From: Telopea speciosissima
Taxonomy: Eukaryota; Streptophyta; Magnoliopsida; Proteales; Proteaceae
Length of the DNA: 64,000 nt
Direction: 5' to 3'
NCBI RefSeq assembly: GCF_018873765.1
Contig: NC_057925.1
Span: 2,558,927 to 2,622,926, forward strand
Shown here piece after piece: positions 21,932-31,452 of the stretch. How positions within the stretch are numbered: position 1 is the first letter of the stretch; each line of letters starts with the position of its first letter. The notes under the pieces are model-generated. The model saw nothing but the letters and a program-made list of their open reading frames with translations, was not told the origin of the DNA and did not search any database. Made by a program: the position numbers and the translations under genes.

Positions 21932-23869
21932 ATGAGAATCTACAGAGCTTTCAATTTCCGAACTCTCAAACAGCGCAGACTCACGAACCTCGGTTCCACA
22001 AACCAAGGTCAGATTTCTGCTCATATTTGTTCAATCTCTCACCTAGAGGCTTCGTCACAAACCCTAGATCAGCTCTCAATCCCTCCTCCAGCCGTTGATA
22101 GGAACGTCGAAGAATACTTAGAAAAAGCAATCTTAGATTCTGAGTGGCATTCAATCGAACGGCTCTCTCCAAATCTCACTCCGTCTGTGATCTCTAATGC
22201 CCTTTCTAAGCTCCGCGGATCGCCTGACACTGTTCTAGCGTTAATTGAGAAATTAGGTTTTGAATCCCTTGATGTCAGATGCCTTTGCCTCGCAGTGGGT
22301 GTAGTCTCTCGCCTTCCATCGCCACAACCCGCTTTACAGCTCTTGAAGAGAGCATTGGAAGGCGGTGTTGCAACGAACCAGGAACTTTTCGACGAGTTAG
22401 TGCGTGTTCGCGAGAACTTGAGCTTGTCCAGTTCAATTGTTCTGGATTTGCTGATTCGGGCGTGTTGTGGATTGAGGAGAGCAGAGCAAGCTCTCGAATG
22501 TTTCTACTTGATGAAGGATCAGGGGATTCTTCCCAAGATTGAAACTTGTAATGAGTTATTGAGTTTGCTTTTGAAACTGAATAAGACCGTCACGGCTTGG
22601 GCTCTGTATGCTGAAATGTTCAGGTTGAGGATCCCTTCCACAGTCATCACGTTCAACATTATGATTAATGTATTGTGTAAGGAAGGAAAACTGAAGAAGG
22701 CTAAGGCTTTCATTGGACACATGAAAGGTCTGGGATTTAAACCAACTGTTGTCACTTACAACACGATAATTCATGGGTACTGTTCGAGAGGCAAACTCGA
22801 AAGCGCTCAAGAGATGTTTGATTCTATGAGAAATATGGGTATACAACCAGACTCTTACACTTATGGTTCTCTCATCAGTGGGTTGTGCAAGGAGAGAAAA
22901 CTTGAAGAAGCAACAGCTCTTTTTGGCAAAATGGTGTATGAAAGGCTACTACCTACTGCTGTGACATACAACACATTAATTGATGGATACTGCAACAAGG
23001 GGAACTTGGCAATGGCCTTTAAGTACAGGGATGAAATGGTTACTAAAGGAATAAAGCCAACTGTCTCCACATACAATTTGCTGGTTCATGCCCTGTTTAT
23101 GGAAGGTAGGGCAGCCGAAGCAGATGGCTTGATCAAGGAAATGGCTGAAAGGGGCTTGGCTCCTGATGCAATCACATATAACATCTTAATAAATGGGCAC
23201 TGCAAGGAAGGGAATGCAAAGAAAGCCTTTGACCTGCAAGTGGAAATGTTAAGTAGAGGGATTCATCCTTCTACAGTGACGTACACACCCCTAATCTATG
23301 TTTTGAGCAAGCAGAAAAGAATGCAAGAGGCTGATAACTTATTCAAGCAGATTGTCTGTAAAGGAATTTGCCCTGATGTCATAATGTTCAATGCGCTGAT
23401 TGATGGCCATTGCATCAATGGGAACATGGAGCGGGCTTTTATGCTCTTGAAGGAGATGGATACTAAGAAGGTTGCTCCTGATGAGGTGACCTACAATACA
23501 CTAATGCAAGGGCTCTGTAGGGAGGGGAAAATTGAGGAAGCTCGTGGACTTCTCAATGAAATGAAGATTAGGGGCATCAAACCTGATCACATCAGTTACA
23601 ACACGCTCATTAGTGGGTATAGTAGGAAAGGTGAAATGAAAGATGCCTTTAAAGTTCACGATGAGATGTTGAGCAAAGGTTTCAATCCCACTCTTCTCAC
23701 TTACAATGCTCTTATCCAAGGGCTATGCAGAAACAAGGAAGGAGATCATGCTGAAAAACTCTTCAAAGAGATGGTAAGCAAAGGTATTACTCCTGATGAC
23801 AGCACCTACTTCTCATTGATTGAGGGGCTTGGGGAAAATGAAGGCTTGTTAGAGAACACTGGGATGTAA
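21932..23869 (+). CDS. P-class pentatricopeptide repeat protein
   Basis: Single-exon gene encoding 645 aa. The N-terminus is rich in Arg, Lys and Ser and poor in acids (first ~35 residues), which suggests import into mitochondria. Residues 166-201 start the array; twelve more 35-residue PPRs follow at 202-621, and a partial one ends the protein. Typical repeats read VVTYNTIIHGYCSRGKLE. No E, E+ or DYW extension is present, so it is P-class: such proteins bind one organelle RNA strand and affect stability, splicing or translation. The residue pairs at positions 5 and last are mostly N-D, N-T, N-S and one T-D. The PPR code then predicts a pyrimidine-rich target (see findings). It lies between dirigent genes but is unrelated to them. 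Confidence 0.95.
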   Translation: MRIYRAFNFRTLKQRRLTNLGSTNQGQISAHICSISHLEASSQTLDQLSIPPPAVDRNVEEYLEKAILDSEWHSIERLSPNLTPSVISNALSKLRGSPDTVLALIEKLGFESLDVRCLCLAVGVVSRLPSPQPALQLLKRALEGGVATNQELFDELVRVRENLSLSSSIVLDLLIRACCGLRRAEQALECFYLMKDQGILPKIETCNELLSLLLKLNKTVTAWALYAEMFRLRIPSTVITFNIMINVLCKEGKLKKAKAFIGHMKGLGFKPTVVTYNTIIHGYCSRGKLESAQEMFDSMRNMGIQPDSYTYGSLISGLCKERKLEEATALFGKMVYERLLPTAVTYNTLIDGYCNKGNLAMAFKYRDEMVTKGIKPTVSTYNLLVHALFMEGRAAEADGLIKEMAERGLAPDAITYNILINGHCKEGNAKKAFDLQVEMLSRGIHPSTVTYTPLIYVLSKQKRMQEADNLFKQIVCKGICPDVIMFNALIDGHCINGNMERAFMLLKEMDTKKVAPDEVTYNTLMQGLCREGKIEEARGLLNEMKIRGIKPDHISYNTLISGYSRKGEMKDAFKVHDEMLSKGFNPTLLTYNALIQGLCRNKEGDHAEKLFKEMVSKGITPDDSTYFSLIEGLGENEGLLENTGM

Positions 23870-26305
23870 TCCATTGTTGACCAGCAGACTTTCAAATTTC
23901 TTGTGATGCCTTAAAAAAGAAACCAATGCTTGTTTATCGGGCATGAATTCTTCCTACATGTTTTCGTTTGCCAGTGACAGCATCTATGCACCACTGCTCA
24001 CTCTCATATTTTGCCACCAGAGTTCAGCATTGTCAATAAATGCTGTCAATAATTTGTGAATATATCCTAAGCATGAAAAGGGACAAGGAAGAACTTTCAG
24101 GTACTCATACTTGCATTTCTTCAATTTTATTCAGAGAATGATTTCATTGTTTTTCTTCAATTGAGCTAGTTCTATTATTGTTTGCAATTTAATTTGTCCT
24201 GAATTATATTAGCCTCTATGTGACCACACCAAGTCCAGCTCTCCTTGGAAAATTAAATAAAAAATAATGCAGCTTAAATTCTTACGCTTATGATAAGGCC
24301 GGTTTCAAGGCGTTAGGAGTATTCATGTTATTTGAAAAGAGGACCACAGGATGATCACAGTCACAAAATCAGTATCACCTTAAAAATCTATCCCAACTTT
24401 ATGAAATCTGCAATATATTGAAATATTTACTTGAACCTGCCATAAAAGATCTGCCTTGGAGTATAGTCATAAAAAAAATGCAGGTATCTGGTTAGCCTTG
24501 CAATGACAGAAGAATCCTAATTGAAGGGGAGTAGTGATAAATGGTTGTTTGGTAGATATGAGGTAGAGCAGTCCTTGGTATTTGTCCCTTAGCATTGGAT
24601 GTGTCTTTTGTTGGAATTTCTTTAACTTAGTGGAGGCACATATCAGTAAATATTATGACTCATAATTAAATGAGTGATGGACCTAATTTCTTCACCACTT
24701 TTCCTATGGTTATCTTAGGCCTGCCTCTAGCTCTCGTGGTTCCCTCAATCTGAATGAGGTCACTCCTTGTATGACTTCAAATAGAGCTGATTGGAGAGCA
24801 AAGATCCATGTGGCCGATCCCATTTAGTTGGGCTTTGATTGTTGTGACGCTGTTGTTGTAATACACTCCATTCTTGAGGTCTGGGGCTCGTTGTTGAGCA
24901 GTTCAGATACGGTTCGTAGCTAAGTTGGGTCGATGCCCTAGAGTTTGTGTCACTGTTGTGTGCTCTTTCCCTTTACTTTTATATTATTAATATTATGTTT
25001 CTTCTGGGATCCATGTAGCCATCCCCATTTATTTGGGATAAGGCTGAGTTGTTGTTGTGGACCTAGTTTTGTCTGGTAGGTCCAAGCTTCTATTAGTAGC
25101 ATACTTCTGTTTTTGTCTAGGTTTTAGGAATTGGGATTCGGGTACTAGTCAACCCTGTCCGATTCCGATTCAAATCGGGGTTAAGTGCAGGTATTGGGTC
25201 AACTGTCATGCATCCCCTTGTATATCTATGAACGCCTACAGTACTTCACCACTATTATGCACTGTCCGGCAACCCAGATTTTCGAATCTCAGCCACGTGG
25301 CAAACTCCGTTATGATTGAAAATTGACATGTGACTAGAGTACCTAGTGTTCTACCACTCTAGATGTCTGCAAAATTTGATTTACTATCTGATCTATCACG
25401 TGCAGTTGTGCATGTTGGAAAGGTTCCTACCACGGGCATGTAGAAACCAGGTTCCCAAAGATTTACAATGGAACCTCATATTTTATGCCCAAAAATCATT
25501 AAAAAAAAAAAAAAATGGATAGATCAAAATTTACGCTTACGTAAATCTTCTAGGCATTTTACGTCAAAATAGAGTTTCTATGGTAAAAAGTGAATCAAGT
25601 ATGCGCACTGGGATGGGAAATCAAACAGGTTAATTGCTTCAGGCTAGTGCTCTTTCTTCTTGTACCCAGTACTCACATTCGTAAAGTGTGATGCAGAGTT
25701 AAGCAGTGGAAGAAGTGTACAGACTATAGACTACAGAGTTCCCAAACTGAATGTGGAGTTGGGTCTCATCTAAGTACTAAAAAACTGACTGTTGTGTCCG
25801 GAACTCCATTCAGGCCATGTTAACCCAGATAAAAATCATCTATTAGTTGGACCGGTTTCAGTCGGACTAGGAATTGCTTGGCACTGTAGATACTAAAGCC
25901 TGTGAACCAGCACCCAAGAGACTTTCTAGTTCTTGTCTACCCATAGTGAAGGTCAAAGTCAAAGAAAACCATTGCTCGTTAACCAACCACAGCTACCAGT
26001 CATAGCAGAACCACACGCACAGGCACACAGTTAGAATACTTCAACACTTCCATCTGTTTTTTTTCTTTTTTTTTTATGGTACACTTCCATCTTTTTTCAC
26101 ATAAAGCCAATAGGAGGGAGGCCCTTCAACTTTTAAGAAGCAACAAAGCAAACCAAAGTACCACAAACTAGATGGTTTCGACAAATTTTGAATTTTAAGA
26201 TAGGAAATTATTGAGACTTTGTTCAATGGAATTAACATGAGTTGTAATGAATCAAAAGAAAGGCGGAGCAAAACTCCAAACAATTGAAAGGAGAAGATTC
26301 ATGGA
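23870..26305. other. intergenic, LINE tails
   Basis: 3' flank of the PPR gene, then spacer. RTE-type LINE 3' tails on the plus strand lie at about 24755-24868 (DWRAKIHVADPI frame, then a TAGTTGGGC...TTGTTGT tail) and 25011-25060. From about 25790 onward the sequence matches the 3' flank of dirigent copies 1 and 3. No other gene is seen. Confidence 0.5.
24755..24868 (+). mobile_element. RTE-type LINE 3' tail
   Basis: The frame reads DWRAKIHVADPI followed by a stop, the standard end of plant RTE ORFs, then a short GTTGTTGTAA-type tail. It is a heavily 5'-truncated copy. Confidence 0.6.
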
Positions 26306-26880
26306 TCAGTAATGGATGACATAGACATTATATTCAGAGCATCCCCGGTTGTAAGGTTGATTGATTGAGTCTTTGCCTAAGCGTAGCCACGAGCCAACTG
26401 GAAAATCCTGGTCCCTCCCATCACCTGAATCTCGCTCATGGTTGATCGAATCTGATTCCTCCCCAATAAGCTAAGGGTGCTCCCGTTGTACTTCCCTGCT
26501 GTAAAAACAAAGGTGAAGGTCATCAACAAGACTAACTCATTTTGTGACGCCATTGTGTATATCCCCTGAGCTCTTCCGACAATCATAGAATTCATCTCCA
26601 GTGTTTCCGTCAGCTGGTCATCCATCACGGCCATTGTACCAAAAAAAGTTGGTGAATTTCTTGTGCTGCTTGCTTGAGCAACCCTAACTGCAGTTGGGTT
26701 ACTACCACTAACAATGTCATGGAAGAACAAGTGAAGGTATGTCATCTTCTCACGCTTAAACCACAAAGACTCCAGCAATAGACTGTCGGACTTGCCATTC
26801 ACTGCAATATTGGAGAACATGAACAGGATGGTTAAGCAAATAACAGATGAAGAAAAGAAACTGAGGTGAATTCCGGCCAT
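26306..26880 (-). pseudogene. dirigent copy 4, broken near the C-terminus
   Basis: Diverged dirigent copy. From the ATG at 26880 the frame encodes a signal peptide (residues 1-28), then LFFHD, MDDQLTE (the family has DDPLTE), GRAQGIY and GKYNGSTLSLLGRN, and stops after ARGYA (167 aa). The other copies continue LAKTHW; here the Leu codon is TAG (26377-26379). Downstream, after the GDA codons, a 4-base deletion relative to the paralogues puts the last strand (EYNVYVIHY) out of frame; the ancestral stop is at 26306-26308. The lost strand belongs to the beta-barrel, so a stable product is unlikely. A truncated protein cannot be excluded. The 3' flank (25930-26130) matches those of copies 1 and 3. 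Confidence 0.82.
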
Positions 26881-27964
26881 GGGGGCGAGCCGTTGAAAGA
26901 TATAATAATTAAAAGGGTAAAGGTTCTATGAGCCATTGGGGCAGGGTACACTAGCACCTTTCTGTCTATCTCTCTCCTCACATGAAATCACCTCACTTTC
27001 CTCCAATGTACATACTGTTTTGTCGCACCTCAGTGGTGCATTCCTCTGTGCTGCCCTAATTAAAAAGATAAGTGTGGAGCATACAATTCATTCTCATTGT
27101 TGTAATAACAACCAATGAACAAAAACATATTTTTTTACAAAAAAAAAAAAGAACAAAAATCCTACATCGCCTAGGGATGTGTCATGGAATGCGTATATAT
27201 GTTATGACCTTTCTTACTTGATATGACGCATTTTAGTCAAAGCAAACAGTATGGTGCCATCGATGGAGCTGGTTTTGTGACACTTTATTTTAGATCCAGA
27301 ATCTATTACAAGATTGCATACCAAACACAGCCTATTTAGAGCAAGTGTTTGCCTAAAAATGGTTCTGGGATATGGGTTCCGAGCATTTGTGGGCCTGACC
27401 AAAGGTCCAACCCGGAAAAAAAAAAGAATTTGTTCCCAATCTTTAACCATATCGAAACATATGAGCCTTTAGTTTGGTTCCATGCCTCCCTCATCCCAGA
27501 TTGAACCTGCAAGTAGGCTGGGAAATGGCCAGCCTGTGCCCATCCAAACCCAATTTATTCTTTTTTTCAACACTAAACCTTGCTAATATATGTGGGGAAG
27601 ATAAATGAAATTAAAAGAAACCAAACACCTCCCTTGAGCTGTGCCTTGCATGCATGAACAAGAAAGCAATTGATGTCCAAGACTTCCCACCTTCTTCTAT
27701 ATATACAAGAACCAGAAAATAACAGGTTCAGAAAAGAACAAGAAAGTAACTAGGATCCACACAATGATCTCTAATGAACGGCTATAATTTATCATTGTTC
27801 CACTAAATTACGGCTCTATTATTGATCGATAAGAACATTTTGAATTGACAAACTGAAATGATTATCAAGTATAATAATATACTTAATCTTTTATTTAATT
27901 TTTAAATGGTTTAAGAATTCCACTAACTTCACTTTGCCTTGTTTTCTCTTTTTTTTTTTCCATT
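26881..27964. other. intergenic
   Basis: No gene is seen. The stretch holds a poly-A run (27140-27150) and low-complexity sequence. A piece near 26945-27010 (GTACACTAGCACC...CTATCTCTCTCCT) resembles one arm of the MITE family at 27965 and 29040. Confidence 0.35.
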
Positions 27965-28404
27965 GGGAAAAAGAACTTTGCCCTACGCCAGCACTCTCAT
28001 GAGTCCATCTCTCTCCTCCCATATGAAAAGATACTTCTGCCCCCTTGTTCTGATTTTTTAGGAGGAGAGAGATAGACACATGGGAGTGCTGGTGTAGGAG
28101 ATACCTCTGCCCCCTTGTTTTAATTTTTGAAGAGGAGAGAGATAGACACATGAAAGTGATGGCGTAGGAGATACCTCTGCCCCTTTGTTTTGATTTTTGA
28201 TGAGGAGAGAGATAGACACATGGGAGTGCTGACGTAGGGGATACCTTTGCCCCCTTGTTTTGATTTTTGAGGAGAGAGATAAACACATGGGAGTGCTGGC
28301 GTAGGAGATATCTTTGCCCCCTTGTTTTGACTTTTGATGATGAGAGAGATAGACGCATGGGAGTGTTGGCGTAGGCCACACTTCCGTATAGAAAACTACT
28401 TCCC
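27965..28404. mobile_element. MITE with tandemly amplified interior
   Basis: The ends match the small element at 29040-29205: GGGAAAAAGAACTTTGCC... at the left and, inverted, GGGAAGTAGTTTTC... at the right. The flanking 9-mers TTTTCCATT and TTTTTCTTT agree at 7 of 9 positions. Between the arms a unit of about 60-65 bp (core CCCCCTTGTTTTGATTTTTG, then GAGAGAGATAGACACATGGGAGTG) repeats about six times. A long minus-strand open frame across it is only the repeat read in frame. Confidence 0.72.
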
Positions 28405-29039
28405 TTTTTCTTTTTAACTACACTTTTGACAAAAAGGTAAGACATTAGATAGGAAAATGAATGCAAGTCAACATCTAAGTCTGCTTTATTTATGCATGAC
28501 TACTAACATGAATACTTGCTAACTTATAATTATTTTTAGAATTGAGGGTTTAAATTATTTTTTTTTAGTGATTAAAAAACTAATTTAATTGGAAATTTTT
28601 AAAGGATACACAGTTACACACATGTATCTGTTTTCTTATACATGTATTTTCTATTCTTATTCTAAAACTTGCCTTCTCACAAAACTAGTAACTGGTAAAC
28701 TCAACATTTTTGTTATCAAGATTTGTTTTAAATGATGATAAATAAAAGGGCATAGTTTTCCAATGAGAGGCTTCTCTACTACTTGTGGCTTTCTTGAGCC
28801 ATTTGGAGAGTCTTTTAGGCAAACCAATTGTTTGATGAAAATGTCCCCCTTTTGACTTAACCACATCCACATGTGAAGTTTTGGGGTCCCATCTCTACAG
28901 TATGGGTCACTATGTTAAGACTTTTATGTGGTTTGCATCATTATTATAAGTTTGGAAAATCTCAATCTAATCTAATCTAATCTTTTCATATGGAGATGTG
29001 GAAGTTTAAAAATTGATTGATAATTCATCTTTAGTTTTT
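28405..29039. other. intergenic AT-rich
   Basis: No gene or clear element is seen, only AT-rich sequence with short open frames. Confidence 0.4.
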
Positions 29040-29205
29040 GGGAAGTAGTTTTTTGTCCGGGAGAGTGGCCTATGACAGCGCTCCCATGTGTCTGTCTCTC
29101 TCCTTCTCAAAACAAGGGGTAGAGGTGTATTTTCAAATGGGGAGGAGAGAGAGACTCATGGGAGTGCAAGCATAGGCCACACTCCCGGACAGAGAACTTT
29201 CTCCC
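29040..29205. mobile_element. 166-bp MITE with perfect 9-bp TSD
   Basis: Bounded by TTAGTTTTT on both sides (29031-29039 and 29206-29214). The TIRs are about 60 bp: GGGAAGTAGTTTTTTGTCC... against, inverted, GGGAGAAAGTTCTCTGTCC.... The interior is a short spacer containing AAACAAGGGGTAGAGGTG. It is the simple form of the element amplified at 27965-28404. The 9-bp duplication points to Mutator-like transposition. Confidence 0.85.
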
Positions 29206-29289
29206 TTAGTTTTTTTAGAGCAATTTCAAATTTGGTTTTACTTTAGCTCGTTAATGGTGTTAGTAAAAATCCCATTGTGATCAAAATGT

Positions 29290-29800
29290 TGTTACTCATA
29301 AAGTAGCAACATCAACGCACCCTTTCCCTTTCTCTTCTTCCTCCTGTAAACCCACCTGCTCCCACCCCTCTGCAACTCTATCCACGAAGGCCGCAACCCC
29401 TCAGCAAACCTCTCAACTCAATGAAAATTGCAACTGATGTGGATATAAACTGTGTAAACTTTTCTTTTTTGTTCATCTTCTTCCTTTTCTGTTTGATTAT
29501 ATGATAGTTGATGAAGGGCGAGTCTGTTTACCTCCGGAGAATCTAGTGGAGATGGCAAAGAGGTTCGTCGAGTCGTCCCGAGTTCGAAAACAAGAAAACT
29601 ATGAAAACCCATTTGAGGTTCCAATACCAAAAACTAGATCTCTCTATCGGAAACTCAAAAACCCTATTACGATGCTCGCTAATTGTAGAGGGGTTGCGGC
29701 CTGCGTGGATGGGGTTGCAGAGGGGTGGTAGCATATGGATTTGCAGGAAGAAGAAGAAGAAGAAAGGGAAAGGGTGTAAGGGCAATAAGGTAAATTTTTA
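29290..29800. repeat. inverted-repeat block around an open frame
   Basis: The left arm (about 29356-29402, CCCCTCTGCAACTCTATCC then GGCCGCAACCCCT) is answered by the inverted right arm (about 29686-29730, AGGGGTTGCGGCC then GGGGTTGCAGAGGGG). Between them lies a plus-strand frame of 76 codons (29501-29731). It contains PPENLVEMAKRFVESSRVRK and does not look like random repeat sequence. I do not recognise it. It may be a gene fragment captured by an element, or chance. Confidence 0.45.
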
Positions 29801-29959
29801 AAGAGAAAATAGGTATAATTGTTAGGTTTCTTAGGTTTTTCAAATTTATCCATTAACTAGGAGAGGTCTGAGTAATTGTCAGAAACGCAAGAAAGTTTCC
29901 TAAATTGTCAGAAAGGTCAGGGGGAGGTCTAAGTAATTTATTCTTTGTTTTAATATTTT

Positions 29960-31452
29960 GGGTTTTTGACAAATGCCTCTCTGAAAATGCCCATTTGTCC
30001 AAATGCCCCCTATAACTTTTCTAATGGCAAATTCCCCCTTACTTTCAAAACTTTGTAGCACTTTGGTCCTTGTCGTTAATTTGGAACGTTAAATGTTAGT
30101 TTTGGGGTATCTAATGATCAAAATGCCCTTCTGATAAAAACCCACCAGAATTTAAAAATAAAATGTCCAAAATGCCCTCATCTTCTGCAAATGGTTTAGG
30201 GTTTGAAACTGAAAATCAAACCCTAAACCATTTGGGGAAGATGAACCCTAAAATCAAACCTTCAAAACTGAAAATCAAACCTCCAAAACTGAAGTTGTAG
30301 TGAAGAAATTTGTGGTTTAGGGCGTATTGATCGACATGGTCCTTTCAGACTTCCACTCTTCTCTGTTCCTTTAGGGGCTTCTTTGGTTCCATTTCGTAAC
30401 TTTTCAGTACCATGAACCATTTTTAATTTAACCATCTCGAAGTATGGCAACTATGTATGAAGCAGGAAAACAATTATCTTTCTGAAATAAGTTCTCATAC
30501 ATGTGTGGTTCTGCCAATTTGCCCTTTCATCGTTGACACCTATCATCGTCTGAACATTGAGGGGATGAAATTGTTTCCTTCAGTTGTTGTTTGAGCTGTT
30601 GTTGCTATTAATCCAAATGTAATGAGTCATTCAGACTCTACCTTCTCAGTTTGTTCGGGGCAACATTTAATGAGTTTTTGTTCTTTACCTCTGTAACTTT
30701 GAGCATTGCTCTTGCACTTAGGAAAAGTATGCATTGATCCTGAAATTAACACGATATGGTGCCACATAATGAATTTTTTTTTTTTTTTTTTTTGGTAAAT
30801 CACATAATGAATTTTAGATCTTAAATATGTTACATTGGCTTTGTATGGTTTCATGAAATGAATTTTTAAACATTTTTTTATTTTAGTTTTTCATCATGTT
30901 TTCCATCTAAATAATTGGAAACTATAAACCCCGATATAAATCTCGATATATAGCTGTCAAAATTGGAGTGTTCTTCAACTAATGATAGTGTAAGCAACCG
31001 AAACCTTTTTGCTTCAAATTTGTGATCGCCGTCAGTCACTTTTTGTTGAAAACAAAGAGAGAGAGAGAGAGAGAGAGTGGAGGTCTGAAAGGACCATGTC
31101 GATCAATACGCCCTAATCCACAAAATCCTTCACTGCAACTTCAATTTTGGAGGTTTGAGTTTAGGGTTCATCTTCTCCAAATGATTTAGGGTTTGATTTT
31201 CAGTTTCAAACCCTAAACTATTTGGAGAAGATGAGGGTATTTTGATCATTTTATTTTTAAATTTTAGTGGATTTTTATCAGAAGGGCATTTTGATCATTA
31301 GATACTCTGAAACTAACATCTAACGTTCCAAATTAACGGCATGAACCAAAGTGCTACAAAGTTTTGAAAGTAAAGAGAAATTTACAATTAAAAAAATTGT
31401 AAGGGGCATTTGAACAAATGAGCATTTTTAGAAGAGCATTTGTCAAGAACCC
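29960..31452. mobile_element. long-TIR Mutator-like element, non-autonomous
   Basis: 1493 bp with inverted arms of about 390 bp (about 29960-30358 and 31072-31452). The ends are GGGTTTTTGACAAATGC and, inverted, GGGTTCTTGACAAATGC. The flanking 9-mers TAATATTTT and TAATAGTTG match at 7 of 9 positions, an eroded target duplication. The arms contain CAAACCCTAAACCATTTGG-like boxes. The 700-bp interior has no transposase. Its CT-rich, exon-like tone could reflect captured host sequence, which I cannot identify. The mismatched arms and target duplication mean it is old. Confidence 0.8.

Noticed and set aside
27891-28466. Minus-strand open frame of 191 codons with SLSSSKIKTRGQRY-type repeats
   Set aside because: It is the tandem array of the MITE at 27965-28404 read in frame. 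A second frame over the same stretch gives an equally repetitive product.
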